DNA of 47,329 bases. Source: Luminiphilus sp. Its GTDB lineage: Bacteria; Pseudomonadota; Gammaproteobacteria; Pseudomonadales; Halieaceae. Location of the stretch: the NCBI GenBank assembly GCA_029253705.1, contig JAQWYY010000001.1:1-47329 (forward strand). The letters are read 5' to 3'. The position numbers and the translations under genes were made by a program. This document shows positions 9,581 through 19,316 of the stretch, piece after piece (position 1 is the stretch's first letter; the number at the start of each line of letters is the position of its first letter). Below the pieces are notes generated by a model. That model saw only the letters and a list, made by a program, of their open reading frames with translations, did not search any database and was not told the DNA's origin.

Positions 9581-10061
9581 GATTAAGCAGCCTTCAAGCC
9601 CCTCCGTGGTTTATCGAGCCTTTAGGCTCATGCGCATTCTCAGCGAAAACGCCCAGCGTGAATTGGATAACCGCCTCCCTGACACGCTGACATCACGCCA
9701 GTTTGAGGTTCTGAACCGACTCTATTTTGTAGGAGATCAAACGGCTTCTGAGCTGGCCGCCGCATTTGACGTATCTGCCCCTTCAATGAGTCAAATGATC
9801 ACACGGCTTCGGCTTGAGGGGGTCATTGAAACGAGTCGTAAATCTGATGACGCACGCGCCAAGCTTGTTCGCATCACTGAGTACGGCAAGGGTATTCTGG
9901 AATCCACCGTCCAATCTTTGATGTCCGGTTTTGAGCCGGTTGAGGAAGCCTTAGGCAATACGCGGTTACAACATTTGCTCCAAGAATTGGAGTCGGTACA
10001 CGGTGCTTTGAGTGGCGCAGCCTCAAAGACCACCGGTAAGGACGCTGATGCCGAGCCCTAG
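9579..10061 (+). CDS. MarR-family transcriptional regulator
   Basis: LTSRQFEVLNRLYFVGDQTASELAAAFDVSAPSMSQMITRLRLEGVIETSRKSDDARAKLVRITEYG. The true start may be downstream (GTG 9606 or ATG 9630). Confidence 0.85.
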   Translation: MIKQPSSPSVVYRAFRLMRILSENAQRELDNRLPDTLTSRQFEVLNRLYFVGDQTASELAAAFDVSAPSMSQMITRLRLEGVIETSRKSDDARAKLVRITEYGKGILESTVQSLMSGFEPVEEALGNTRLQHLLQELESVHGALSGAASKTTGKDADAEP

Positions 10062-11070
10062 ATCTCGGAAGGATGACGGTGCGGGCGACCTGAAGACTGG
10101 TCCCAATCAGTCACGCAAATGGAACAATCCATTGCAGTGGATGGCAGGGGTAGTGCTGATTTGGACGGCCAGTACGCTTACTTTTTTTCTGGCGGCGGCA
10201 TCTTCGCCATCCCTGCCACCAATAGCCCATGGGGCATTGTTAAACTTACTCACGCTTTACCTGCCGGTTTTCTCACTGGTGGTTTGCTTGCTTCTCTTTC
10301 TTACTCGAAAGCGTGGGGCGATTGATTGGCGGCATAATTTTTCCCTTGATCAGATGACGGCGGTTAAAGAGAGCGTCATGGTCTTTGGCTATCTGCTGAT
10401 AACGCAGCTGCTGTTGGGTGTCTGGGGACATGCTGGTCTACACTTTCCCGGGCCCGACATGTACGACCCGCTTCTTCACGATTTGCGAGGTGTTGCTATC
10501 TGGGTTGCGCTGTACGTGGCGACTTATATCGCGATGCCTGTTGCTTGGTTATTTTATCGTTCTTTTGACTGGTTAGGCTTGCTCAATTCACTGAGGTGGA
10601 AGCGTGATCTTTGGATTATAGGTGTGTACTGGGCGCTGGATTTCTTTGGTCCCATCGTATTCGGAGCACCCTTCTTTGGCCTCGATCCTTGGCTGTATGC
10701 TCTGGGAATTCCCGGTGGAATTGTTGTGAATACCTTGGGCGCCGGGTTGCCTGTCGTGATCCTCATGCATATTATTTTGATACCGCGCCTGACGGTCATT
10801 TTTAACAGCAAGTTCACAGTAATTGCTATCGCAGGACTTTTTTATGCCATTTTTAGCCTGTTTGACCCCGGCGTCGACTACAGCAATGGGCAACAAGCGC
10901 TGTTGAGTGTGGCTTATATTGTCATGACCCAGACACTCGTGGGCATGGGGAAGGCGGCTTTTACGGTGGTAACTGGCAATCCTTTTATCCACTTCATCAC
11001 ACTGCACGTGCTGAGTGCCAGAGTACCTCTAGACACCGCGATGTATGGAGAGATTTTCAGCGGCCAGTAG
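10048..11070 (+). CDS. Multi-pass membrane protein of unknown function
   Basis: Long hydrophobic ORF; ATG at 10048 overlaps the end of the MarR gene, indicating translational coupling. The track start at 10012 is less likely. Confidence 0.7.
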   Translation: MPSPRSRKDDGAGDLKTGPNQSRKWNNPLQWMAGVVLIWTASTLTFFLAAASSPSLPPIAHGALLNLLTLYLPVFSLVVCLLLFLTRKRGAIDWRHNFSLDQMTAVKESVMVFGYLLITQLLLGVWGHAGLHFPGPDMYDPLLHDLRGVAIWVALYVATYIAMPVAWLFYRSFDWLGLLNSLRWKRDLWIIGVYWALDFFGPIVFGAPFFGLDPWLYALGIPGGIVVNTLGAGLPVVILMHIILIPRLTVIFNSKFTVIAIAGLFYAIFSLFDPGVDYSNGQQALLSVAYIVMTQTLVGMGKAAFTVVTGNPFIHFITLHVLSARVPLDTAMYGEIFSGQ

Positions 11071-11257
11071 GTATACCTAACCCAACTAACGAGCGGCGGC
11101 CGCAGCTGGCGTCCAATACGACCTTTCGAGAATAGTTCCATCTAATCGCTCCCACAGACCGTTTTATCGCTTATGCCTTCATGTCGGCGGCTACAACCAG
11201 TAGCGTGAGCGGGCTAATAAATAACAATTCTAATTTTTTTTGGAGAGTCCCAAGACT

Positions 11258-14248
11258 ATGTCCCAACAAAAAGGTTTTAAAAAAGCACCGCTGGCGGCAG
11301 GGGTTGCTCTGGCAGTAGCGTCTCAGCTGAGTTTTGCCCAAGACGCGCCTGATGAAGTCAGTAGCGGCGTTTCAGACCCGGCGATGGAAGAAGTGATCGT
11401 AACTGGCATCCGTCAGAGTCTTCAGAAGTCCGCGGACATCAAACGCGATAACGCGGGTGTTGTGGATGCAATCACGGCTGAAGATATTGGTGCATTTCCT
11501 GATACCAACTTGGCAGAAGCACTTCAGCGCGTTACTGGAGTGGCGATTGATCGAACCCGTGGCGAAGGTCAGTATGTGACCGTCCGTGGTTTTGGTCCCG
11601 CTTTTAACCTAGTCACGCTTAACGGTCGTCAAATGCCAACAACGGGTGGCGACAGCCGATCATTCGACTTCAGCAACCTAGCGGTTGAGGGCGTTTCGAG
11701 AGTTGAGGTCTACAAAAGCGGTAAGGCCGACGTCCCGACGGGCGGCATTGGTTCTACCATAAATATTGTAACGACACGTCCTTTGGAGGCGCCGGGTTTT
11801 AACGCTACGGTCGCTGCATCGGCCATGCACGATACGTCAACAGAGACGGGCGATGACTTCACCCCTGAAGTGTCTTTGCTGATTTCAAATACCTTCCTTG
11901 ACGACACTGTGGGTATTTCTTTGAGTGCAGTACGCCAGGAGCGAAACAATGGCGCTGCTACTGCGAGTGTTGGCGGTTGGCGTAGTTTTGCCGGAGACGT
12001 AGATAACTGCTGGTGTAGCGCACGACCCTCTGAGTGGGGCGGTATTCCCTACGATTTGGCATCGCAGCAAAACAGACCCACGAGTGCTGACGAGCAATAT
12101 TCAGTGCCGCAGAACACAGGCTATGAGTTTGCCGAGTGGGATCGCGTGCGAACTAACGGGCAGCTGACCATGCAGTGGGCACCAACGGAGCGTCTGACTG
12201 CGACCGTTGATTACACTTACTCTGAAGTAGAGCTTGAGCGCACCTTTACCAACTACTCGGCTTGGTACAACTTTGGTGGTCAGGAAACGGTTTGGGATGG
12301 CAATAACAGCAATGCGTCGCCAACCACCTACGCTGAATTCAACGGCGGTACCGGTGACTTCGCTATGGCCGGTGGCAGCGATGCGACCGTCGCCGAAAAC
12401 ACCTCGATTGGCATTAACTTGGCTTGGGATGTGACTGATCGACTGTCACTCATGTTTGATTATCACGACTCTGATGCCGAGCAGCGCCCCGACAGTCCGT
12501 TTGGCAGCGCTTCGCAGCTGGCCATTTCTGCATTTTCTCGGGATAAGACAACAACTTACTTCGATCGTGGAGATTTACCGGTTCTAGCTTTGGATCTGTC
12601 TAACCCTCTCAGTACTGACGATATGATTGTAACTGGTAGCGTATTCGCGAATGACTACGCCAAAATGGAAATTGAACAGGCCCGATTTGGGGGTTCATTC
12701 GACTTTAACCCTGATGGCGTCGTAAAGAACATCGACTTTGGTGTTGAGTTTACTGAAGTCAACAACCGTTCGGCGGGCTCTGTAGTGCAGCGTGACGCTT
12801 GGGGTGGTGTATCCCAGGTAGGTGCTATTGCAGACCTTTTGACCGAGGTGTCCTCTGCCGGTCGGTTTGATGACATTTCAGGTGGCAGTGATCCTGAGCT
12901 GGTGACAAATTATTACGGTTTTGACATGCCTGCGCTTATTGAGCGCACGGAGCAGTTGATGGCCAGCGGTGATGCCGCCACTTTTGCGGTGCCTGATATG
13001 GGTGATTGCGGAACGGGTCTTTGTGCCTCCAGCACCTACAGTTCTGATCGACGCACCACAGAAGAGCAGCTCGCAGCTTACTTTCAGGTGAATATGGGCT
13101 TTGATATTGGCGCAGTGCCTGTTGATGTTCGGCTTGGCGTGCGCTACGAAGAGACCGATATCGATTCCCAAGCATTGGCACCTAGCTATTCGCGGATCGA
13201 CTGGGTTGGCGGCAATGAGTTTAGCGCAGTCCCGGGAGACGCAGACTTTACCGAGCTAAGTGGTAGCTACGACAACGTGTTGCCTAATCTAGATGTCAAA
13301 GTGGGCTTGACCGAAACAATAGTGGCTCGATTCTCCTACAGCAAAACAATGACTCGCCCCAACTATGCAGATATTCAGGGTGGCCAAACCATTGACCAAC
13401 TGCTGCGAATCGATGGTGGCACAGGATCTCGGGGTAACCCAAACCTCAAGCCCTTCGAGTCTGACAACATTGACCTGTCTTTTGAGTGGTACTACGGCGA
13501 TGCCAGCTACTTCTCTGTGGGCTACTTCACAAAAGACGTTGAAAATTTCATTGGCTTCGCCGAATTCAATGAAACGCTGTTTGACCTTCCACACCCGGGT
13601 AACGGCAGTTATGCCGATGAGGCCAGGGCGGCGTTAGGTAACGCGGCGACTTCCGGTGAATTGTATGATTGGATTCTGGCTAATAAAGCTGGATCTCCGG
13701 GGGTCAACACGGCTAACGGTTCAATCACTGGTCAGTCTGGTGACAGTCTTGCTAACTTCCGCGTGACTGCGCCAATTAACCAAGATGACGATACCGTCGA
13801 TGGTTGGGAAATTAACCTTCAGCACACCTTTGGTCAGACGGGCTTTGGCTTTATCGCAAATGCCACATTGGTTGAATCAGACACCGAATATGATAATACC
13901 GACCGCACCCAGCAGTTTGTGGTCTCTGGTATTGGTGATTCGGCTAACCTGATTGGCTTTTATGAGAATGATCGATTCTCAATTCGAGTGGCTTATAACT
14001 GGCGGGATGATTTCCTCGCCGGTACCGGCCAGGCCAACGTTGGCGCAATTCCACCGACCTACGTCGGAGAGTACGACCAGTGGGATATCGGTGCGCAGTT
14101 CCATGTGACTGATAACCTGTCGGTTTTTGCGGACGCAATCAACATTACGGACGAGACAACCTACGTCTACGGACGGAGCGAATCTCAGCCACTGTTCGTT
14201 GCACAACAGGGTGCTCGATACAATGTAGGTGTTCGCTATACCTTCTGA
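11258..14248 (+). CDS. TonB-dependent receptor (Xanthomonas/Caulobacter oligosaccharide type)
   Basis: Signal peptide, EEVIVTGIRQSLQKSADIKRDNAGVVDAITAEDIGAFPDTNLAEALQRVTGVAIDR..GEGQYVTVRGFGP plug domain; C-terminal aromatic VGVRYTF. ATG 11258 preferred over the track TTG 11240. Confidence 0.95.
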   Translation: MSQQKGFKKAPLAAGVALAVASQLSFAQDAPDEVSSGVSDPAMEEVIVTGIRQSLQKSADIKRDNAGVVDAITAEDIGAFPDTNLAEALQRVTGVAIDRTRGEGQYVTVRGFGPAFNLVTLNGRQMPTTGGDSRSFDFSNLAVEGVSRVEVYKSGKADVPTGGIGSTINIVTTRPLEAPGFNATVAASAMHDTSTETGDDFTPEVSLLISNTFLDDTVGISLSAVRQERNNGAATASVGGWRSFAGDVDNCWCSARPSEWGGIPYDLASQQNRPTSADEQYSVPQNTGYEFAEWDRVRTNGQLTMQWAPTERLTATVDYTYSEVELERTFTNYSAWYNFGGQETVWDGNNSNASPTTYAEFNGGTGDFAMAGGSDATVAENTSIGINLAWDVTDRLSLMFDYHDSDAEQRPDSPFGSASQLAISAFSRDKTTTYFDRGDLPVLALDLSNPLSTDDMIVTGSVFANDYAKMEIEQARFGGSFDFNPDGVVKNIDFGVEFTEVNNRSAGSVVQRDAWGGVSQVGAIADLLTEVSSAGRFDDISGGSDPELVTNYYGFDMPALIERTEQLMASGDAATFAVPDMGDCGTGLCASSTYSSDRRTTEEQLAAYFQVNMGFDIGAVPVDVRLGVRYEETDIDSQALAPSYSRIDWVGGNEFSAVPGDADFTELSGSYDNVLPNLDVKVGLTETIVARFSYSKTMTRPNYADIQGGQTIDQLLRIDGGTGSRGNPNLKPFESDNIDLSFEWYYGDASYFSVGYFTKDVENFIGFAEFNETLFDLPHPGNGSYADEARAALGNAATSGELYDWILANKAGSPGVNTANGSITGQSGDSLANFRVTAPINQDDDTVDGWEINLQHTFGQTGFGFIANATLVESDTEYDNTDRTQQFVVSGIGDSANLIGFYENDRFSIRVAYNWRDDFLAGTGQANVGAIPPTYVGEYDQWDIGAQFHVTDNLSVFADAINITDETTYVYGRSESQPLFVAQQGARYNVGVRYTF

Positions 14249-14268
14249 TGCCGCAAGGCACTGATGAC

Positions 14269-14291
14269 AAAGCTGCCCTCGGGCAGCTTTT
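14269..14291 (+). terminator. Rho-independent terminator downstream of the TonB-dependent receptor
   Basis: AAAGCTGCC-CTCG-GGCAGCTTTT hairpin followed by a T-rich run. Confidence 0.8.
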
Positions 14292-14348
14292 GTCGTTTAA
14301 AGAGCGTTAAAATAAGCGCTGATAAGAACAAGGTTACAGGCTAGATTA

Positions 14349-15920
14349 ATGCGTACAACTGAGCATGTCGTTATTGTAGGTGGTGGTACTGCTGGCTGGC
14401 TCACCGCGGCTAGACTGGGTGCAATGGCTAACCGTCAATTCGATATCACTTTGGTGGAGTCGCCCAGTGTTCCCACAGTGGGTGTTGGCGAAGGTACCTG
14501 GCCATCAATGAAGGCTACGCTGCAGGCGATTGGGCTGTCAGAACGGGTTTTAATTTCAGAGTGCGACGCCAGTTTGAAGCAGGGCACGCTATTCCATGGC
14601 TGGCGGACCGGCGCTGGGGATGACAGTTATTTGCATCCGTTTAGTTTGCCCCCCGAGTACGCGTCAAAAAATATTGCTGAATATTGGCGACGAGATGGAT
14701 TGCGCTATCCATTCCACGAAGTTGTCACGCCCCAAACACTTATCGCAACTACTTACAAAGCGCCTAAAACAGCGGATACCCCAGACTACGCGTTTGCGCT
14801 TAATTATGGGTATCACGTCGATGCAGTGAAGTTTGCCGAACTGTTGCGGCGACACAGTATCTCGCATTTTGGGGTGCGGCATGTAGAAGGCCATGTTGCC
14901 GGTGTGAACAGCGACGCCGAGGGTTTCCTCACGAGCTTAGAGCTTGAGGGCGGTGATCGGTTATCGGGCGACTTTTTTGTCGATTGTTCGGGTCAGAGAG
15001 CCCTGCTTATTGGTGGCCATTTCCAAATGTCCTTTGAGTCGGCTCGGCAGGTGCTGCCTAATAATCGGGCTGTGGTGGCTCAAGTGCCTTACAACGAACC
15101 CAACGATGAAATCCACTCTTGCACACAGTCGAGTGCTCAAGACTGCGGCTGGATTTGGGATATTGGTCTTCAGTCTCGTCGTGGCATTGGCTATGTTCAC
15201 AATGCCGACCTGATCTCCGAAGCTGATGCAACTCAGGCCCTTCGAGACTATGCCGAGCAATCGGTGGGAGCCCAAGTTGCCAAAGATTTAGCGTGCCGCA
15301 CGCTAAATTTTGAACCTGGCTATCGCACTACTCCCTGGACCCATAATTGTGTGGCTGTAGGCTTGTCTGCTGGATTTATAGAGCCTTTAGAAGCATCAGC
15401 TCTGGCCATGATTGAACAGGCGGCTTCATTTTTGGTTGAAAGCTTTCCTGTAAACCGAGATCTTATGGGGCCAGCCTCCCGCGCGTTTAATCGTAAAATG
15501 CAGAGCAATTGGGCAAGTATTCAGGAATTTCTCAAGCTCCACTATGTATTAAGCGATCGTGACGACACGCCCTATTGGCGGCAGGCAAAAGATGAAGCGG
15601 GTATCTCAGAGGCGCTGTCAGACAAGCTGGCTTTGTGGCAGGTTCGGGCGCCTTGGCACCCTGACACACCACGTATTGATGAGCTATTTCCTGCCGCGAG
15701 CTATCAGTACGTTTGGCTCGGTATGAACGGCCATCTCAATGGCGTGTTAGGGTCAGAAAAACAGGGTGGCACAAATAACGTTGGCAACAGCTCTGATCTT
15801 GACTCTATCTTATTCAAGGTGAGGGAGCGTGCCCTGCAATTGTCACGAGCTATGCCGGGGAATCGGCAATTGCTCAATGCCCTTCGAATGAATAACCCTG
15901 CAGCGACGGTAACAGCATGA
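14349..15920 (+). CDS. Flavin-dependent (tryptophan-type) halogenase family protein, copy 1
   Basis: GGGTAGW FAD motif, SLKQGTLFHGW catalytic-Lys region, GLSAGFIEPLEAS; variant WxWx motif WIWDIG. Confidence 0.85.
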   Translation: MRTTEHVVIVGGGTAGWLTAARLGAMANRQFDITLVESPSVPTVGVGEGTWPSMKATLQAIGLSERVLISECDASLKQGTLFHGWRTGAGDDSYLHPFSLPPEYASKNIAEYWRRDGLRYPFHEVVTPQTLIATTYKAPKTADTPDYAFALNYGYHVDAVKFAELLRRHSISHFGVRHVEGHVAGVNSDAEGFLTSLELEGGDRLSGDFFVDCSGQRALLIGGHFQMSFESARQVLPNNRAVVAQVPYNEPNDEIHSCTQSSAQDCGWIWDIGLQSRRGIGYVHNADLISEADATQALRDYAEQSVGAQVAKDLACRTLNFEPGYRTTPWTHNCVAVGLSAGFIEPLEASALAMIEQAASFLVESFPVNRDLMGPASRAFNRKMQSNWASIQEFLKLHYVLSDRDDTPYWRQAKDEAGISEALSDKLALWQVRAPWHPDTPRIDELFPAASYQYVWLGMNGHLNGVLGSEKQGGTNNVGNSSDLDSILFKVRERALQLSRAMPGNRQLLNALRMNNPAATVTA

Positions 15921-16642
15921 GCAACTTTCAAATACTCAATAACGTCGACCATAAAGATCTGCGTATCGTGGAAGCGGTGGGTCCGGAGTTCGGGGATGAC
16001 ATTCACAGTTGCCCCGCATACACCTTTGAATTTAGAGACCTTCAGGTGGATTTTCCGATTTTGCTGCAAGCCACCGAGCACGATGGGCTAATACCTGTGG
16101 CAGTCATGGGATTTGAGCCGGGGGAAAACCTGTTTTTAAAGAACTCCGAATGGGCGGCGCTGAGTCGGCCTGCGTTCATGCGCAAGGGCCCATTTTTGAT
16201 TGGGCAGCACCAGTCGGAAGAGGGCGAAGAGGTGCGATTGTTGAGCGTCGACATGGCGCATCCTCGAGTCTCCCAGGGCGCACAGGGGGAGGCTGTTTTT
16301 CAGCCACTGGGTGGGAGAACTCAGTACCTCGAACAGCAGGCCGATTTACTGGAAAAAATCCATGAAGGCGCAGGCCATACCCAGCGATTTACGCAATGTC
16401 TTGCGGATCTCGACCTTGTTGAGTCAATTACCCTCGATATAAGTTTGCAGGATGGATCCAAAAATCAGTTGATTGGCTTTTCGGCGATCAACGAAGATAA
16501 CGTAAGGGCTTTGTCGGCAGAGAGTCTCGAGCTGCTGTCCCAGCAGGGGTTCATCATGCCCTTATTCATGATGCTGGCCTCATTGTCGAATATGGGGCGG
16601 CTGATTCAATTTAAACAACAAATCCGAGACGCTAAACAGTGA
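15917..16642 (+). CDS. SapC family protein
   Basis: HSCPAYTFEFRDLQVDFPILLQ..., ALMGFEPGENLFL-like core, C-terminal GFSAINEDNVRALS; 4-bp overlaps with both neighbours. Confidence 0.8.
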   Translation: MSNFQILNNVDHKDLRIVEAVGPEFGDDIHSCPAYTFEFRDLQVDFPILLQATEHDGLIPVAVMGFEPGENLFLKNSEWAALSRPAFMRKGPFLIGQHQSEEGEEVRLLSVDMAHPRVSQGAQGEAVFQPLGGRTQYLEQQADLLEKIHEGAGHTQRFTQCLADLDLVESITLDISLQDGSKNQLIGFSAINEDNVRALSAESLELLSQQGFIMPLFMMLASLSNMGRLIQFKQQIRDAKQ

Positions 16643-17658
16643 CAGATCAGGCTCCTAGCATTGTTGAAACCGTTGAGGGAATAACCCCCGATGCGATTCC
16701 AGCTTGGGTGTTTGAACGGGAAGAGCCCCTTGTTTTACGTGGTCTGGTGGCCGATTGGCCAGCTATTCCCAAGGGGGATGGCGACCTCGAGCAGCTTGAG
16801 GGTTATCTTTCCAAGTTTTGGACGGCAAAGCCTGTGACTGCCTATGTTGCCCCTACGGAAGTGGGGGGGCGCTTTGGCTATAACGGCGCCTTCAACGGTT
16901 TCAATTTTCGCAGTGGCAATGCCCCTCTTGAGGATATTTTGCAGCGCCTGCGGGAGCAGGCAGATCCGGACAATAAAGAGCCGTTATCGATTTACGTTGG
17001 CTCTACCCCCATAGCGGGTTGGCTGCCAGGCTTTGAAAAAGCGAACGCACTAAAAATTCCGGGTGATCCTTTGGTGAATTTCTGGCTTGGCAATCGCACA
17101 ACGGTTTCGGCACATTACGATTTCCCCAGCAATGTGGCATGTGTTGTATATGGTCGCCGCGAGTTTACGCTGTTCCCCACGGATCAAATTGGCAATCTTT
17201 ACGTCGGCCCTCTCGACCGAACTCCGTCCGGACAGCCTATTAGTCTGGTCGATTTTGCGGCGCCTGATTTCGAAAAATTTCCTCGTTTTCGCGATGCCAT
17301 GGCGGTGTCTCAGCGCTGTGAGCTGGGTCCGGGAGACGCCATTTTTATTCCTAGTATGTGGTGGCACCACGTTAAGGCACTAGCAGATTGTAATTTGTTG
17401 GTGAATTACTGGTGGCTCGATCACGAGCAACACTTTGGTTCGCCATTTAATGCTTTGCTCCATGGGGTGTTATCTATTCGCCATTTGCCCGAAGCACAGC
17501 GTTTGGCGTGGCAGAAGCTGATGAATTTTTACGTATTTGAATCAGACCCGGAGGCCACCGAGCATATTCCTGATCATGCGTTGGGATGTCTGGGAGAAAT
17601 GAATAAAATTGAAGCAGATCGCCTCCGCGAAGAATTACTGAATAGATTGAAGACATAA
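16639..17658 (+). CDS. Cupin-like / JmjC-domain (cupin_8) protein
   Basis: VSAHYDFPSNVACVVYGRREFTLFP (HxD) and FIPSMWWHHVKAL. Confidence 0.85.
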   Translation: MTDQAPSIVETVEGITPDAIPAWVFEREEPLVLRGLVADWPAIPKGDGDLEQLEGYLSKFWTAKPVTAYVAPTEVGGRFGYNGAFNGFNFRSGNAPLEDILQRLREQADPDNKEPLSIYVGSTPIAGWLPGFEKANALKIPGDPLVNFWLGNRTTVSAHYDFPSNVACVVYGRREFTLFPTDQIGNLYVGPLDRTPSGQPISLVDFAAPDFEKFPRFRDAMAVSQRCELGPGDAIFIPSMWWHHVKALADCNLLVNYWWLDHEQHFGSPFNALLHGVLSIRHLPEAQRLAWQKLMNFYVFESDPEATEHIPDHALGCLGEMNKIEADRLREELLNRLKT

Positions 17659-17689
17659 CAGCGCCCTGCAGGCACTTGGAGTCAGTTCG

Positions 17690-19174
17690 ATGGAACATCA
17701 GAAGATCAAACACGTCGTCATAGCGGGAGGTGGTACCGCCGGGTGGATGGCGGCCGCGGCGGTAGCAAAACTGCTGGGTAAAACAGTCAAGGTCACCCTA
17801 GTAGAGTCTGAAGAAATTGGCACGGTTGGTGTTGGGGAAGCAACGATCCCAACGCTCTTGACCCTCCATGAACTGCTGAAGATTAAAGAGCAGGATTTCA
17901 TCAGCGCCGTGGGCGGCACGTTTAAGCTGGGTATTTCTTTTGAAAACTGGCACGACGTGGGTAAAGACTATATCCACTCCTTTGGTTACACCGGTAAAGA
18001 TTGTTGGGCGGCGGGTTTTCAGCATTTTTGGCTAAAAGGGAAAGAGCTGGGAATTAGCAAGGAGTTTGGTGAGTACTGTAATGAATGGGCAGCTGCCAAG
18101 CAGAATCGATTTGCGGTTTTGCCCAATCAGAATCTCAATTACGCTTATCATTTCGACTCGTCACGTTACGCTAAGTTCCTGAGAGAAATTGCAGAGGAAC
18201 ACGGCGCCGTTCGCGTTGAAGGCAAAATTGAAGCGGTACAGCAGCACGAGCAAACCGGCTTTATTACTGGGCTTCGCCTTGATAATGATCAGCAGATTGA
18301 TGGTGATTTCTTCGTTGACTGCACGGGCTTCCGAGGGCTCTTGATAGAGCAAACTTTGCATGCTGGCTACGACGACTGGCAGCATTGGTTGCCTTGCGAC
18401 AGTGCCTTGGCGGTACAAACAGAGAACGTTCAGCCACCGATCCCTTACACACGCTCTATAGCCCATGAGGCTGGGTGGCAGTGGCGGATTCCACTTCAGC
18501 ATCGCACCGGCAATGGCTTGGTGTATTGCAGTAAATTTTGGTCGCGAGACGAGGCCGAGGCGAAATTACGGGGTAATCTTGAAGGCGAAATGGTCACTGA
18601 GCCCCGGCCGATTAAGTTTCAGACCGGGACGCGGCGGCGTCACTGGGTAAAGAACTGTGTGGCTGTGGGGTTGTCCAGCGGATTCATGGAGCCTTTGGAA
18701 TCGACCAGCATTCATCTCATTCAGCGCAGTATTGTTCGGTTTATGCAGATGTTTCCCTCGGATGGGGTTCGCCAGCCGGACATTGATGAATTCAACAGTC
18801 AGATGAAGTTCGAAATCGAAAATATCCGAGATTTCATCATCCTTCATTACCATGTCACCAACCGCACCGATACGCCATTCTGGCGTCATTGTCGCACTAT
18901 GGAAATCCCAGAGTCTCTGCAACATCGTATCGATTTATTCAAGGAGACAGGGCGGGTATTCAAAGTGCCAACGGAGCTGTTTGGTGAAAATTCCTGGACG
19001 CAGGTCATGTTGGGTCAGGGCCTTAACCCGGAGCAGTATCATCCCATCGTCAACATGATGGAAGAGCAGGAGTTGCGGGATTTCCTAGGTGGAATCCACG
19101 GTTCGGTCGAGCGCCTAGTAAGCCAGCTGCCTGAGCATCAGCGGTTTATCGATCATTACTGTCGAGAGGCGTGA
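17690..19174 (+). CDS. Flavin-dependent (tryptophan-type) halogenase family protein, copy 2
   Basis: AGGGTAGWMAAAAVAK, FKLGISFENW, canonical WQWRIP (WxWxIP), GLSSGFMEPLESTSIHL. Confidence 0.92.
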   Translation: MEHQKIKHVVIAGGGTAGWMAAAAVAKLLGKTVKVTLVESEEIGTVGVGEATIPTLLTLHELLKIKEQDFISAVGGTFKLGISFENWHDVGKDYIHSFGYTGKDCWAAGFQHFWLKGKELGISKEFGEYCNEWAAAKQNRFAVLPNQNLNYAYHFDSSRYAKFLREIAEEHGAVRVEGKIEAVQQHEQTGFITGLRLDNDQQIDGDFFVDCTGFRGLLIEQTLHAGYDDWQHWLPCDSALAVQTENVQPPIPYTRSIAHEAGWQWRIPLQHRTGNGLVYCSKFWSRDEAEAKLRGNLEGEMVTEPRPIKFQTGTRRRHWVKNCVAVGLSSGFMEPLESTSIHLIQRSIVRFMQMFPSDGVRQPDIDEFNSQMKFEIENIRDFIILHYHVTNRTDTPFWRHCRTMEIPESLQHRIDLFKETGRVFKVPTELFGENSWTQVMLGQGLNPEQYHPIVNMMEEQELRDFLGGIHGSVERLVSQLPEHQRFIDHYCREA

Positions 19175-19316
19175 GTTGAATCCCTTTGGCCGTGGGTTTT
19201 ATCCCTCTCGTCGCATCTGGCTAGAACATCCGAACAGCCCGCAATAATCTCTATCGTGGAGCACCTTGTCTGGAAGCAGAATAGGGCCAAATAATAATCA
19301 CTAGGTAGATGTAGAG

